Positions 9,064 through 21,364 of a DNA stretch of 21,364 nucleotides are shown in pieces. The stretch spans positions 603,790 through 625,153 of the forward strand of contig NW_020170425.1 of the NCBI RefSeq assembly GCF_000524195.1. Reading direction: 5' to 3'. The position numbers and the translations under genes are program-made. The stretch is from Echinococcus granulosus (Eukaryota; Platyhelminthes; Cestoda; Cyclophyllidea; Taeniidae). The stretch's first letter is position 1. The number at the start of each line of letters is the position of its first letter. The notes beneath the pieces are model-generated. The model did not search any database and had not been told where the DNA came from. It saw only the letters and a program-made list of their open reading frames with translations.

Positions 9064-10747
9064 CACGTACCGGAGGCCACGTACAACACCTTGCGCCTTG
9101 CCCTGCGCCCTGTAAACCGATTCAATTTTGAAGCGTCGGTCATTCGTCCTGAGGTGTGCCTGGTGCGGACGTGAGCGATAGGCAGCGAGGCTCATTCATG
9201 GGCCAATTAGAGTGACGAGTATACTGGTTGGCTAGTCGTAAAAAGCCTTCATAATGCTCGATCTAACGTAGATGAAATCCCATCACCTTGTCTTAGATGC
9301 CCTTCCATTTTATTAACACATAAACTTAAATAGCATGTAAAAATGAGTTTATCAGCTATTTTGCATTCTATAATGTAAGCTCGTGAACAATAAAAAGACC
9401 AAATCTTTGGTTGATTAAAACCTATATTGTGGGTCTAACATGCTTGAAACATCATAGCGTGGGCTCGTACGATAAACCTATGCGGGTTATGAAGGAAATG
9501 ATGAGGAAAAATTACAAATTTTCAATAACTCCAATGCTCGCATATTTTTTTGCCTCTAATAATGCGGCGCTCATTAACTGATCTGCACCGCCGCTAACAG
9601 AGTGCATTCATATTTCCAGCATTTTATTGCCACCTGAATAATTATTCTGACTGGCTGAGGGCTTTAGCAATCGCCAATGGATGGGTTCATATGACGAACA
9701 AGCTACATTCCGTCAACAATGAAAGCAGCTCGTATGTTGCAGTGTCTTCAGAAAGAAGCACAGACAGATAAAATTAGCTGTTCCGTATTTTGATTTTATT
9801 AAATAGATGTGAGGAGTTTTAAAATTACTGTGACTAAAAAGGAATGGGACTTTCGCACTGACAAGCACTTAATGGACTATGGATCTAGCATAGTGTATGG
9901 ACAAAATGAATGTTGAGTAGCTTGACTAGGTGGTATACGAGTATTTAGAGGACAATGAAACTCAAAACGCATCACGAGATATGAACTAAACACCGGACTA
10001 TCAAATGCAGGAGCGAAATACGGTTCTTTGTATACCATCTGGGAGTGGTCATCCACATTGCTAGGAGAAACAACTCAACCCAAGTACCAATCAAAATGGG
10101 GGTATACTGAAAATCTGTATAATAAAATTCTATTTTCACGTGTTCACCGGTGTCAATTCAACATCTTCAATTTTGTAAAACAAGTACCACTGATATGTAA
10201 CTATTGTGGTGTGTTGAGTAGGTCGTAATTTGTCAGCTACCCGCTGGAACGCATGGAGTTCATGCTCCTTGATTAAAGGCTCGTGGTTCTTGTCCATATT
10301 GCGTGGTAAAGCGACGTAATAAATTCCTTTAAACACTGTAAATTAGCACTTTTATTAGGACTCTCGATTAACATCTGTTAACTGAATGGTTAAATTTCTC
10401 GTCCATCATATCTTAAGTTAAATATTTGCAAAGTTTAAGATGTGTTTAATATCAGGCATCTATTACAGTAAAGAGCACTAAAATGAATTAGGATGCATAA
10501 TTAACGAAACGAATTCGACATAGGAGGACACCAAAGGACCGTTCAAGGCCAGCTTTAATGATACATGAATAGCCTCAACCAACTTAAGTTGTCAGATTTA
10601 GAGCTTCAAAAAATCTAAAAATTTCAAATTAACGTCAAATTACATAATTTCATAAATCTTGGTTTCTAAACTTTACATCAAATAAATTACTATTTTGGGC
10701 ATTCAATTACTTGAGAAAATTCTGCTAATAATTAATTAATCGTTTGG
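9064..10747. other. Gene-free stretch upstream of the GT31 pseudogene, copy 1
   Basis: The first 110 bases are GC-rich. On the minus strand they hold an alternative ATG (M-T-D-A-S-K-L, from about 9143) with a basic run and a GTACGT donor-like site; this could be 5' leader or an upstream exon. Beyond that I see no gene. The last 150 bases of the unit are very AT-rich up to the junction at 10747/10748. Confidence 0.5.
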
Positions 10748-13700
10748 AGCATAGTCGCGCAACAAAGTTAGGGTTGAACACAGTTCCGTGAGAGTAAGCT
10801 TTAGCTTCTCTTTCTCCTTACTACGTTGTTTTCTCTTAAAAAATGGGGGAGGCATGAAGAGTTCGCATATTTGGCATCTGCATAAAGGTGCGGCAAGTAA
10901 CTCCTTAGCAACACTTTTCCAGATGATTCACAGCTAGTTTCGCTTCACTTCTTTTTAACTCTTCTGTTGAACATGGAAGCGGGATAATTGCCGAAAGTAA
11001 ACGTAAAGTTTAGCCTTTCTGTTACAGATCGCCACAGTTTCCTCCAGTAACAGCGTGTGCACTTTTCCAGCCCTGCTAAAGTTTAACACCCAGCAGCAGA
11101 AATCAGGGCTGATGTTTTTTACGGCCGGGTCCCTTTTTGCTGCCACCAATGGATCGTCCCGGGATTTTCAGTAGGAGCTGGGGCTACTGGCATGACCCGG
11201 AAGTCAGTCTACTTGGCGAAGGTACGATCGCGGCGAACCAATGTGGTCTCCCTACCAAAACCGAGAATTAAATAACTAACTTATTACAAGTCATTATAAC
11301 TGGGCTATTGCTTCTAAGGGATCAATTTAAAGAGAATAATCTTTTGTGACCCACTTTACATTGGAGATTTTATACTTCTTACCAACAGACATTTCTCCTA
11401 GTTTAACCTTTTTAAACTTAACTGTATAACTTACTTATCAATAATTTATACCTTTGGCAATAATTAACACGAATTGTGTCTAATCATTTTTGGATTTTCT
11501 AATCACTATAGTTTGTTTCATGGTTGCACAGGAAATGGGCAAGGAAATCACCAAAATTATGCAGTCGTTATATTTCTATTTCTCTGATATAACCGGCTGC
11601 ATAAATTAAGTGGGGGATTCAAAATAAGCGCCTTTCACTCCCATAACCCGCAGTTATATTCTAGGAAGCTTTGGGGAATTGCATTTGAGGCAATGCTATG
11701 CCATCTTCTAGACTGATCTAGATCACTAGACATAGACTTATACTCTGGAAATCTTGCACGTTTCAAGTACCTCGAATCCTTTGAAGTCAAGCTACCAGTC
11801 CGCCTTGATGAATGATTTGAGGATATTTAGTCAATAAAGCCATTACCGCAGAATATTCATTCTTAAACTGACCCATTAGCAGTTTCCTAAACAATCTACT
11901 CTGTGCACTCATACATGTTGTCTTGTTGACGAATCATATTTTAAGGCATATAAAATAATCCCGTGCCTCTTCTGACCATGCCATCAGACATGCTGGTTAC
12001 GCAGGAAAAAATTACCATAAACCACAATAACAAATGCATTTTTCCTCCAGATATTGATAATAAAATTGTAGTTTCATCTCGCTGGCATTTCCTTCATCAT
12101 CACTGTGCGATTTAATGTGTTAATGTTAGAACACGACAGTATTTTAAAGAATCCGCGGCTATACTCTATTAAGCAATGCATCTAGAAGTGTCAAAAGGAA
12201 TGGAACTACGTTCACTAGTGTATACCCATTGAAATCTATGCTATTTTATACCAACAATAAACGTGATGTTCTTTTGGATAACTGATTGAATGTGAATGAG
12301 CCAAAACTGGCATCAAAAGCGGGACCACTACTATGACATTGATCCAATCCATAAAACAATTATTTCTATCCGAAATCAAAAAATGATGATGTAACCATTT
12401 AAAAGTTAATCTACAAGTTGAAAGAACTCTTTTGTATGTTGGTTGACTGTGGGATAAGGCGTCCACAAGCAAATGAAGCAATTAGCGTTTCACCTGAAGT
12501 TTTCCTACATTATATTGCAAGATTCTTACATAATACGTATTTCTTACAATTTCGCCACAATAAATTCGATCTAATGCTTTAGCACACTTCAACCATTCCC
12601 GTAAATAAATCACCTCAACAAATGCGAAATGGTTTGTTGATTAATAAACATTACTTACGGGAAAGATAATGATTTATATGAAACTAGACTGACAAGCTTC
12701 TACTTTAGACGTTGGTCTTTTAATACATTTTTATTCAAACGCTCCTTGATCCCGATAGATTATCGACAATGCCAAATATACGGTGATTGAGAAAAATGCA
12801 AGTTAAAACAAATGCGACGTACAATGCAATTAACTTAGATAAGAATAAATACCGGGTCTAGTGTTTATTTGGTTAACTATTATTTGCTTTGGTTTAGGCC
12901 CAGTATTTGCTAGTATTTGGTTTTTCAAATTTTAATAAAAGGGAAGCAAAAAGATCACTCGGGCACAATACCTAGATTTTATTTGTGGAAATAATGTGTC
13001 GAGTGGTGCATGGGTCAAAAATGTAAACAGCCTTGTTATCGCTGTTAGAGTTGGTAACTGCGGCCTACCCATTTGCTAACAATGGGAGCAGCAAGGGAGA
13101 AATACTCACTGATCAATTTAAGACATGTCGTGGGACTTTTCGTAAAATTGCGAGGGTGTATTTACACATGGTGTTAAATTGGTATCAATGATCTCAATAG
13201 GCGCGTACAATGTAAAGGAACCCCAGCTGCCACAAAAGTGGACGATATTGTAGTGTTTTTGCTGTGAACTTCAGTGATACAATTCGCATCTAATGTCCAT
13301 TTATGTACTACGCCTGAATCTCGTCGATACTTTCCTTCAATACGCTGTAATGGGTGAAATGATTAAGCAATGAATAGAGTTGTCCCACGCTAAGAGACCC
13401 ATTTATGCCATGCAAAATGGGTTTTTGGGCAAGTGGAAAGTTCATTCTTCTAGGAAAAATAAATTCCATAAATACGATCATGATCTTCATTCTTCTTAAA
13501 CGCAAATCAGCGACTGACTAAACTTTGCATAAGGTTTGTTTCTTGGTGAAATCGAAAAAATTCAATTTTATGTGAATGTTTACAGTTTCGAGTTTCCAAT
13601 CTTTTAATTTTGTGGAAAAATTACAGGTGGTAGAGATTATTTGCATCTAAAAACCTTCAGCATTCTGATATGAAAACCGTTCTAATCTAATGTCAGTAGC

Positions 13701-13751
13701 AAAATAAGCTTTATCACTTTCAATGTGATAGATGATGGAAATAAAAGAAAT
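10748..13751. other. Gene-free AT-rich stretch, copy 2
   Basis: Identical, as far as compared, to 131-3134, with the CTAG-flanked palindrome now at 11714-11725. No gene is seen. Confidence 0.6.
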
Positions 13752-14226
13752 TTATCTACAGACTCGAATTATAAAAAAACTGCTTCGCATTGTCCAGAAC
13801 TGAAATGGAATATGTGAGACTGAGGTCTTGTCATTATTGCTGAACTCTAGATAGAAGCCTTTCATTTCCTGGAAGTTACGTAAAGGAAACTTAGCAACGG
13901 CAAAGCCGAGGAAGGCATCGTCCACCTAAAGAAAACGTGTGTGTAAGCTTCTCCCCCCACCAGCTCAGGAAGCACCTCGGCCCTGATGAGGGAGGCGGTG
14001 TCCCATACGCGAGGTGGCAGGCGGGCCCACGGCACCTTTTGCGGGGTAATAGCCAACTTGTGGCACTTTGCGCCCTTGAAGGGACGAATCACACGCCACT
14101 AAGTTATTAGTGGTTCGCTGAGTAGCTGACGGCGTTGCGGTCGCCTGCGAATCCGAACATGATTGAGGAGAATCTTTGCGTTGAACTCGTAGTCAGCGTC
14201 GAGGAATAGAAAAACATCGGATTTAC
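13752..14226 (-). pseudogene. GT31 beta-1,3-glycosyltransferase pseudogene, catalytic and C-terminal exon (copy 2)
   Basis: Same sequence as the copy 1 exon. The DxD strand is at 14200-14192, the PP loop at 14017-14012 and the V-D-D motif from 13925. It carries the same in-frame TAG (14101-14099), the same frame change before V-D-D, and the same Cys, Arg and Asp substitutions. The shifted frame ends at TAA 13754-13752. No repair or new lesion distinguishes this copy, so the two cannot be complementary. As in copy 1, it is best read as a dead gene whose family is clear and whose acceptor sugar is not. Confidence 0.85.
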
Positions 14227-14238
14227 CTAAAAACGGAT

Positions 14239-14751
14239 AAATATGAGTGTATCACGCTCACCGCGAAAGGCATCAAATTTCGAATAGACTACTTTGTCTA
14301 TTAATATCTAACAGCTTCATCGTAGAGGCCAAGATCAAGATATCCCAGAACCATGCCAACTGGGCATACCCAGTTTGATAGCACTACTTTCTTTGCGCTA
14401 TGGAAGAAAGTTTTGCAAAGTAATATCAGTGGATCAACACTAAAAGTGGTTGGACCCCCTTGTTATACACCCCGGCAAAGTCCTTTGCTTGAAAGGTGAA
14501 AATGTGCCAATTTACTTTCACACAGTAGCGTTAATAGGTATACGAAAATCCTGTATTAAAGTCACACAGTCCCGAACTTTTAACAATTATGCTTGCTTAA
14601 ACAGGATATCATTATTACTTTGACTACTTCCATGAAAGAATATAAGCTAAGTCTTGAAGGCTAACGTAAATCACGAATGCTTTGATTGACTGTAACATTT
14701 TAAAATGAGTCCATTAGTGGAGCTACTTTCTGTAATTACAAAGCGCAAATT
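14239..14751. other. Intron-like gene-free stretch, copy 2
   Basis: Repeats 3622-4134, including the AACTGGG-CATA-CCCAGTT hairpin at 14358-14375. The acceptor T-run of the catalytic exon lies just below it, with its AG at 14228-14227. Confidence 0.5.
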
Positions 14752-14904
14752 TCACTTGTGGAAAGTCACCGCACCGTGCGGTTTGAGTAGGTGGATGTGG
14801 TAGTTTGGATCGTTGCATTATGTATACATGATTGCGTAAACAGATTCTTTCGTGTGAACATTCTCAAGAGGAGAGCGTACCGTCCGAGTTATTATTGGAG
14901 ACGC
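14752..14904 (-). pseudogene. Possible decayed middle exon of the GT31 gene (copy 2)
   Basis: Same sequence as 4135-4287, with the internal TAA at 14820-14818. It carries the same tentative E-S-x-Y and Y-H-x-x-L-L-K pattern, and it adds no independent support because the copies do not differ. Confidence 0.3.
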
Positions 14905-14907
14905 TTA

Positions 14908-15483
14908 AAGCCATGTAATAATAGGAGCAACTTCACGACAAACGTACAGAATGATTAGGTAATTGCTAGGGGAGTTATAAGAGGCTCAAAAGGTTTGCTT
15001 AATCCCATATGTAATTAAGAGGAATATCATTGCTTCCATAGGGTCACTGAACAATGGTATAATACTATAGTGGTGGTGGGTTCTACTTTATCTGCAAAAT
15101 ATCTTCGGTTTAATAAGAAAAATTTTCACGCACTAAAATGACTCATCCCGTTGAATCAAATTTATTTAAATCCATTTACTTAAAGTTTACTCACCTCCAA
15201 CAAGTTGTCAGTGTCACAGGTAATTCCATTCTTAGCATTAATATTTTTGTTGCTAACCCACAAGTTTGAGATTTTCTCAGATCTAAACAGAACTGATGGG
15301 TTTGCGATTTGGTAACATTTAATTTTAGATGTTCAATACTTGGTATAATGCTCAAACTTACCTATTATGCTTTTTTTATTTTTTGGGGACAGTGTCATCG
15401 CAACAAGCAAGCGAGTCGAAAGGTTTCGTGGATGAGAAAAAACCTTGAGATTTTACAGGCAAAACATAACTTTATTTGTAAGG
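14908..15483. other. Intron-like gene-free stretch, copy 2
   Basis: Repeats 4291-4866. Nothing that I can support as a gene. Confidence 0.45.
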
Positions 15484-15607
15484 TTATTGCAATAAACCAT
15501 GTAAAGAATCTTTTTTGTGGAAATGTCCCACGGACCTGCGCATTACGAATGCCACCACAGCGATAAACTTGTCAAAGGGAATATTAATCATCCCAAGTGA
15601 CATCCAC
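15484..15607 (-). pseudogene. Very tentative decayed exon of the GT31 gene (copy 2)
   Basis: Same sequence as 4867-4990, with its acceptor AG at 15609-15608 and closing TAA at 15486-15484. Only splice phase and order support it. Confidence 0.18.
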
Positions 15608-15822
15608 CTGGCAGATAAGTGAAAACAGCATAATTACAAAATGAAAAGTTGTGAACTGTCGAAGTACAAATTCAGTGTTATTCTAAATAAACATGAGGCC
15701 CATTCGAACAACCTAAACACGGAATGGAGCAACAAGAAGATGCATAAGGGAAACCACAATTATTCGATTTTTCACAATTATAATGATGCAGTAAATGCAC
15801 AAAGACAAACAGAACTTGGACA

Positions 15823-15906
15823 GGTGAGTAGTCGCTCTAATAGGGCAGCAATAGTATCAGAGAGAACGGCAGCGGGAGTCCCGCACAACAATGGAGGCAG
15901 CAATAA
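15823..15906 (+). repeat. Diverged repeat segment A (copy 2)
   Basis: Same as 5206-5289 and related to 17119-17202. Confidence 0.3.
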
Positions 15907-17118
15907 TCTACGAGTACAAAAAATGAGCACCAATTACTGCTTGTAGCTCATACCTTAAGTGACGTTGGTTTGTTTACGCAACAACACGGTACTTCCCTGA
16001 CATAAAATTTCCTCTGCATTTCTTGAAAATTCAATGCTGGTTGGGGTCCAACGCATTTTCACTTGCGCACTCCGCATGATGAGCGAACCATTTGGTGAAA
16101 GCAACTTCACAGCAATCGATAACTATGGACCACTATATTAATTTATAACCCTATGTCATTCCGTCATCGCTTTTTCAACAAACTGCAGTATCAGAAACAA
16201 TAGATTGGAAGAAAAGTAGTAAATTTTGTAATCGGATGGTGCCTGCAAATACGGCGTCAAATGGAACGGTCACCGATTTATCGCATAGACTTCGGATCTT
16301 GAACAGACAATTTTAAATCCCACAATGAAAGTGACAAGATCACCAGCAACCATTCACTGAGGCCATTATGGGCTAATACAACGTACACCTTGACACAGTT
16401 TGCCGAGGACATATATTGAACCCTATTTATTGTGGAGGATAAATTATCTACAAATTATGCATATAGTCATGCCTCTATAGTAACTAAATTTAATTATTGT
16501 AAATATTAATTTTCAAACCTTTTGTCTACGATAGTTAAAGGGTGTCAGCTTTCCCGATTTGAGGCTGCTGAATTGTGGTTGATGGTAGGTTTTTGACATC
16601 CTCTGCTTCCTTTCTGCTACCTCAAGAATACTGCTGACTCGGGTCATGTATGCACCCAGCGTCCATAAAACCCTTTATTTTCTCAACTAAGCAATTTGAC
16701 AGACATGAATATATATACATACATAACACTAGCTTTTTACCTTCATTGATATCAATTTTCCATTGGAATTACAAAAAAAATGGAGCACGATATTTATTAT
16801 CGCCCTAATTATCCAATTTGCTTAATGACTTAAAAAGGCAAAAATAAATGCTCACAGTGGTAAATGGATGAGTTATACTACCCAGGATTCACAAAAAAGC
16901 GAAATATGAGCATTTAAACTAAATATTATTGGCGCCGTTGTTTTTGTGATTGACTCAGCAGCGGCGACCTAAGTCTTATCAGCTGAAATGTCTGACAGGA
17001 GTTGAGCACGGAACTGGGTGACAAAATAAGTCGGATTGGGAACCTACTTTACCCACTTTGTTATATGCGTTGTAGTTCTAATTATGCGCAAATCACAATG
17101 GACCGGAAAACTCACAGC

Positions 17119-17202
17119 CAAGTGAGCAACCGACCATACGGACAAGCAGTAGTACCAGTAGTACTGGGGATGAGTGCCGCCACGAGCAATGGAGGCAATT
17201 AG
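17119..17202 (+). repeat. Diverged repeat segment B (copy 2)
   Basis: Same as 6502-6585 and related to 15823-15906. Confidence 0.3.
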
Positions 17203-19411
17203 ATCAGACCGCGGACGCCTCTTGCTAGAGCGCTCGCGAAGTGTGCGTTGTGGTGATAATGATGCATGGAATTCGTGCATGTGGTAAAAAATGTCGTATA
17301 TGGGCGGCCAGATGCTAGCTCGTGGCCGTACCATAACTGTGCAGCCGGCCAGAAGTTAACCCTAGACCAAAGCAACTCGTCAGGATGCCAAGACCCGGGA
17401 CACGATTGAACTGTATGTGATCACATTGAGCTATCCACACGATCAATCCACTTAGGTGTGTCCAAACAGTAGATGTGCTAGCATGATGGGCATGAAAAGT
17501 TAGTAACAATCTGAACAAGATTATCAAACCGAAAAAGGGAGAAAAAGAAAGACAGCAACGCAGACCTGGAAAATAATATTTATTACCAATTTGCTATTGT
17601 ACTCTTGGCAATATAACTAGAACTTCGCCTTGAGTGGCAATGTCCACTTCTGATGCAATCAATTGTGTATGACTTGAAAATAATGTTCTATTAGGGTCTT
17701 AGAGTGGCTTCTCTTAAAATCATACACTCTACTGCTACACGAGGTGAAAATGTGTCACGTAGAAATTACAACTGCATTCTTAGATTCATGAGGTATTAAA
17801 ATTTGCAACACCTTTTTAATGAATGGTAAATCCTGATTTTAATTACTTGGTGGCGAGCGTTGAAGTATACATATAGTTCGACTAAATTCATCACTTTCTC
17901 AATGTTCACCATTTATCGAAGTACATGTTGAATGAAATCCTCACGTCATTCATTTGATTTTCTCAGTTTCTTGTCTATGGACTTGCGTTTGTCACGATGC
18001 ATTGCTAAGATTATCCTGTCAAATGTGCCTTGTTAATCAAAACAAGCCATTTGTAAGTCAAACCTAGCAACCACAATGTTTAAGCAGCTAAATACTCATA
18101 TATGGTTAATTTTTCAGTTAAAAAACACTCAACCGAAAAAAATAGGAGAAATGCATTCATCCAGAGGCCCAGTTAGATACAAATGTATAAATACAGGGCT
18201 TTTCTTTTGGAAGTGGGGTCATAGTATTGGCGATTTCAGTAAAAAGAACTTGGGTGTTTTTGATGCTTTGAATGTATGAAGAAAATAAAGGAATTTGAAG
18301 GAAAGACAAAAAATCATTTTGGGTGAATACAACACATAAAGAGGAAGGCCACCTCCACGAAGGGGCTTGGCAATATCAGGAGGTTACAAATGTCAGCCTT
18401 TGAAAAGGTTGGAAGGCAACCCAAAATGAGTAGTGTATTATTTAAATGTGTATTCCAGCCTTACTTTCAGTGCGTTTATGTCATTTGTCTCACATTGAAA
18501 AAATTAAAAGTGAGGTGGTAAAGTGCTGAAATTTACGCTACGCACGTAAAGGCAAGAAGTTAAGGTAATAAAACGTAAAGTGTACTAATGGGCCCCCTAA
18601 ATATACAACACAGATGAGTGAAATAAAGCCAACTCAACTGAGAATAGTAACGACTCACATTAATAGGCGACTTTCTTTGGCGTTAATACTGCAATAATGC
18701 ATGAGCCCTCAAATGCACTAAGTAAATCTTGAGAAAAAGTGCTACTGCACTGCAATCTTACCGTATTTAGTCTAAATTCTCAAAGCAGGGGGTAGAAATG
18801 GGTCCCTACAATTAAAGTAACGCTTTGCGGACAAAATGAGCATTTAAGGTGGTTACTTTGCGCTATTTAGCATGCCCAACAACGACACCCAGTAGGGGAT
18901 GGGTAATTCTAGCTCAAGAATAAGTAGCTAATCTGTAAACATTTTAAAAGGGAACCTTTATTTTACCTTCACTAATTGTATTCACATGCTCTTGTAGACC
19001 CTCCGTTTGAGCCCAATATACCCCATTTTTTAAACAAGTAATATGAAAATGAAGGTATAAGAAGTTACTCAACTTAGCAAACCATGAGGACGACATCAAG
19101 TTTAAATTGTTTTAAGATCTTATACAAATGGAAGGAAGTAACTAGTAAAAAATGCCGAATCTTACTGGCTCACATGGGATGCTGTCGTTCCGTGGGTGAT
19201 GGCTTTAATAGTATCCGTCAAATTTATGGCCGAGGGGTACATATAGTAGCCATCTTCCTCACTATTTCGCTTATGACCCTCTAGTCAAAATCACTAAAGC
19301 AGAGCTTCCTTCCCACTTCTTATCCTTCGCCCCCAGCCCGTTCTTCCCCAGCCACTGCAGTCTCTCTTGCAACATCGTCGTCATCGGTAGAGCTGACGAA
19401 TTTACACTCAC

Positions 19412-19680
19412 AGCGTCAAATTGTAAGTCGAATCTGCGCAGACCAGATCCTGGGGAACAAGCAGAGGCGGCCACTGATAGATCTCAGAACCTCTATCACA
19501 TCGACAAGATGTGTTAGTTCCATCAAAATCAGGAATGCGGTGGTCTGTGGTCTGGAGAAATGGAGATGGACAATCTTGATTGCCTGCGTTGACGATGGGT
19601 ACCACTTTGTACCAAAGAATGAGCCAAAACAGCACCGAGAAGATTACACACACCAGATAATACTCTCAAATCCGCAGCAT
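19412..19680 (-). pseudogene. GT31 pseudogene, N-terminal signal-anchor exon (copy 2)
   Basis: Same as the copy 1 exon: ATG at 19680-19678, nonsense TGA at 19668-19666, a hydrophobic signal anchor, a luminal stem with N-T-S and N-L-T sequons, and a GTGAGT donor at 19411-19406. On the minus strand this exon lies about 5.2 kb upstream of the copy 2 catalytic exon, so each unit holds a complete gene order by itself and the tandem junction does not split the gene. Confidence 0.6.
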
Positions 19681-21364
19681 CACGTACCGGAGGCCACGTA
19701 CAACACCTTGCGCCTTGCCCTGCGCCCTGTAAACCGATTCAATTTTGAAGCGTCGGTCATTCGTCCTGAGGTGTGCCTGGTGCGGACGTGAGCGATAGGC
19801 AGCGAGGCTCATTCATGGGCCAATTAGAGTGACGAGTATACTGGTTGGCTAGTCGTAAAAAGCCTTCATAATGCTCGATCTAACGTAGATGAAATCCCAT
19901 CACCTTGTCTTAGATGCCCTTCCATTTTATTAACACATAAACTTAAATAGCATGTAAAAATGAGTTTATCAGCTATTTTGCATTCTATAATGTAAGCTCG
20001 TGAACAATAAAAAGACCAAATCTTTGGTTGATTAAAACCTATATTGTGGGTCTAACATGCTTGAAACATCATAGCGTGGGCTCGTACGATAAACCTATGC
20101 GGGTTATGAAGGAAATGATGAGGAAAAATTACAAATTTTCAATAACTCCAATGCTCGCATATTTTTTTGCCTCTAATAATGCGGCGCTCATTAACTGATC
20201 TGCACCGCCGCTAACAGAGTGCATTCATATTTCCAGCATTTTATTGCCACCTGAATAATTATTCTGACTGGCTGAGGGCTTTAGCAATCGCCAATGGATG
20301 GGTTCATATGACGAACAAGCTACATTCCGTCAACAATGAAAGCAGCTCGTATGTTGCAGTGTCTTCAGAAAGAAGCACAGACAGATAAAATTAGCTGTTC
20401 CGTATTTTGATTTTATTAAATAGATGTGAGGAGTTTTAAAATTACTGTGACTAAAAAGGAATGGGACTTTCGCACTGACAAGCACTTAATGGACTATGGA
20501 TCTAGCATAGTGTATGGACAAAATGAATGTTGAGTAGCTTGACTAGGTGGTATACGAGTATTTAGAGGACAATGAAACTCAAAACGCATCACGAGATATG
20601 AACTAAACACCGGACTATCAAATGCAGGAGCGAAATACGGTTCTTTGTATACCATCTGGGAGTGGTCATCCACATTGCTAGGAGAAACAACTCAACCCAA
20701 GTACCAATCAAAATGGGGGTATACTGAAAATCTGTATAATAAAATTCTATTTTCACGTGTTCACCGGTGTCAATTCAACATCTTCAATTTTGTAAAACAA
20801 GTACCACTGATATGTAACTATTGTGGTGTGTTGAGTAGGTCGTAATTTGTCAGCTACCCGCTGGAACGCATGGAGTTCATGCTCCTTGATTAAAGGCTCG
20901 TGGTTCTTGTCCATATTGCGTGGTAAAGCGACGTAATAAATTCCTTTAAACACTGTAAATTAGCACTTTTATTAGGACTCTCGATTAACATCTGTTAACT
21001 GAATGGTTAAATTTCTCGTCCATCATATCTTAAGTTAAATATTTGCAAAGTTTAAGATGTGTTTAATATCAGGCATCTATTACAGTAAAGAGCACTAAAA
21101 TGAATTAGGATGCATAATTAACGAAACGAATTCGACATAGGAGGACACCAAAGGACCGTTCAAGGCCAGCTTTAATGATACATGAATAGCCTCAACCAAC
21201 TTAAGTTGTCAGATTTAGAGCTTCAAAAAATCTAAAAATTTCAAATTAACGTCAAATTACATAATTTCATAAATCTTGGTTTCTAAACTTTACATCAAAT
21301 AAATTACTATTTTGGGCATTCAATTACTTGAGAAAATTCTGCTAATAATTAATTAATCGTTTGG
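19681..21364. other. Gene-free stretch upstream of the GT31 pseudogene, copy 2
   Basis: Repeats 9064-10747: a GC-rich first 110 bases with the alternative minus-strand ATG, then AT-rich sequence without a gene to the end of the window. Confidence 0.5.

Larger units (their letters stand above)
131..10747. repeat. Copy 1 of a 10,617-bp direct tandem repeat
   Basis: The unit starts with agcatagtcgcgcaacaaag at 131, and the same string recurs at 10748, an offset of 10,617. Every landmark I checked (both exons, their stop codons, hairpins, AT-rich tail) reappears at exactly this offset with no base change seen. The unit contains one broken GT31 glycosyltransferase gene on the minus strand and is otherwise gene-free. 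The base before the unit (a at 130) differs from the base before copy 2 (g at 10747), so the left edge is exact to the base. I did not run a full base-by-base alignment. Confidence 0.97.
15610..19405. other. Long gene-free stretch, copy 2
   Basis: Repeats 4993-8788. It includes the Asn-rich plus-strand open frame (15641-15946), the two diverged repeat segments (15823-15906 and 17119-17202) and the 9-bp tandem at 17147-17164. No gene is supported. Confidence 0.5.
10748..21364. repeat. Copy 2 of the 10,617-bp direct tandem repeat
   Basis: This copy is in the same orientation as copy 1 and directly abuts it, with no spacer. The last base of the window (21364, in cgtttgg) corresponds exactly to the last base of copy 1 (10747). 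Whether a third unit or a right flank follows cannot be seen. No difference from copy 1 was noticed at the unit ends, in the exons or in the gene-free stretches compared. Confidence 0.97.

Noticed and set aside
8923..9174. Plus-strand 83-codon open frame
   Set aside because: It lies opposite the N-terminal GT31 exon. The minus strand there explains the composition better: signal anchor, sequons and splice donor. The plus-strand protein shows no motif.
131..10747. Unit considered as a plasmid, phage or organelle genome
   Set aside because: It has no replication, capsid, rRNA, tRNA or organelle protein genes and no dense coding. A decayed, apparently intron-split nuclear gene of Golgi type argues for a nuclear origin, even if the molecule is circular.

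Overview
The window looks like nuclear DNA of a multicellular eukaryote, probably an invertebrate animal. It is AT-rich, has no bacterial-style gene packing, and its longest uninterrupted frame is about 100 codons. The recognisable coding pieces are short, GC-richer islands bounded by GT/AG splice-like signals, and they encode a metazoan-type beta-1,3-glycosyltransferase (family GT31). The species cannot be named from what is visible.

The layout is simple. A 130-bp lead (1-130) is followed by two head-to-tail copies of one 10,617-bp unit, at 131-10747 and 10748-21364. I saw no difference between the copies wherever I compared them. The window ends exactly on the last base of copy 2 (130 + 2 x 10,617 = 21,364). 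This is either a very young tandem duplication, part of a longer array, a circular molecule read twice, or an assembly artefact.

Each unit carries, on the minus strand, the broken remains of one GT31 gene spread over about 6 kb. The N-terminal exon (8795-9063; copy 2 19412-19680) encodes a type II signal anchor and the start of the luminal stem, and ends at a GTGAGT donor. The catalytic and C-terminal part (3135-3609; copy 2 13752-14226) follows a TTTTTAG acceptor. It holds the DxD motif, the PP-x-V substrate-loop region and the downstream V-D-D-x-x-x-G motif, in the family's order and spacing. Three lesions break the gene: an in-frame TGA at codon 5, an in-frame TAG between the DxD and PP motifs, and a one-base frame change just before V-D-D. 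Conserved positions are also substituted. Two weak segments between these exons (4135-4287 and 4867-4990) lie in the right order and strand to be decayed middle exons, but they are tentative.

The rest of each unit is AT-rich, gene-free sequence with a possible pair of old diverged repeats and a few small hairpins. Both copies carry the same lesions, so the gene was broken before the unit doubled, or else there is only one unit. No new multi-gene system is visible. The main points are the perfect 10.6-kb doubling and the GT31 pseudogene.
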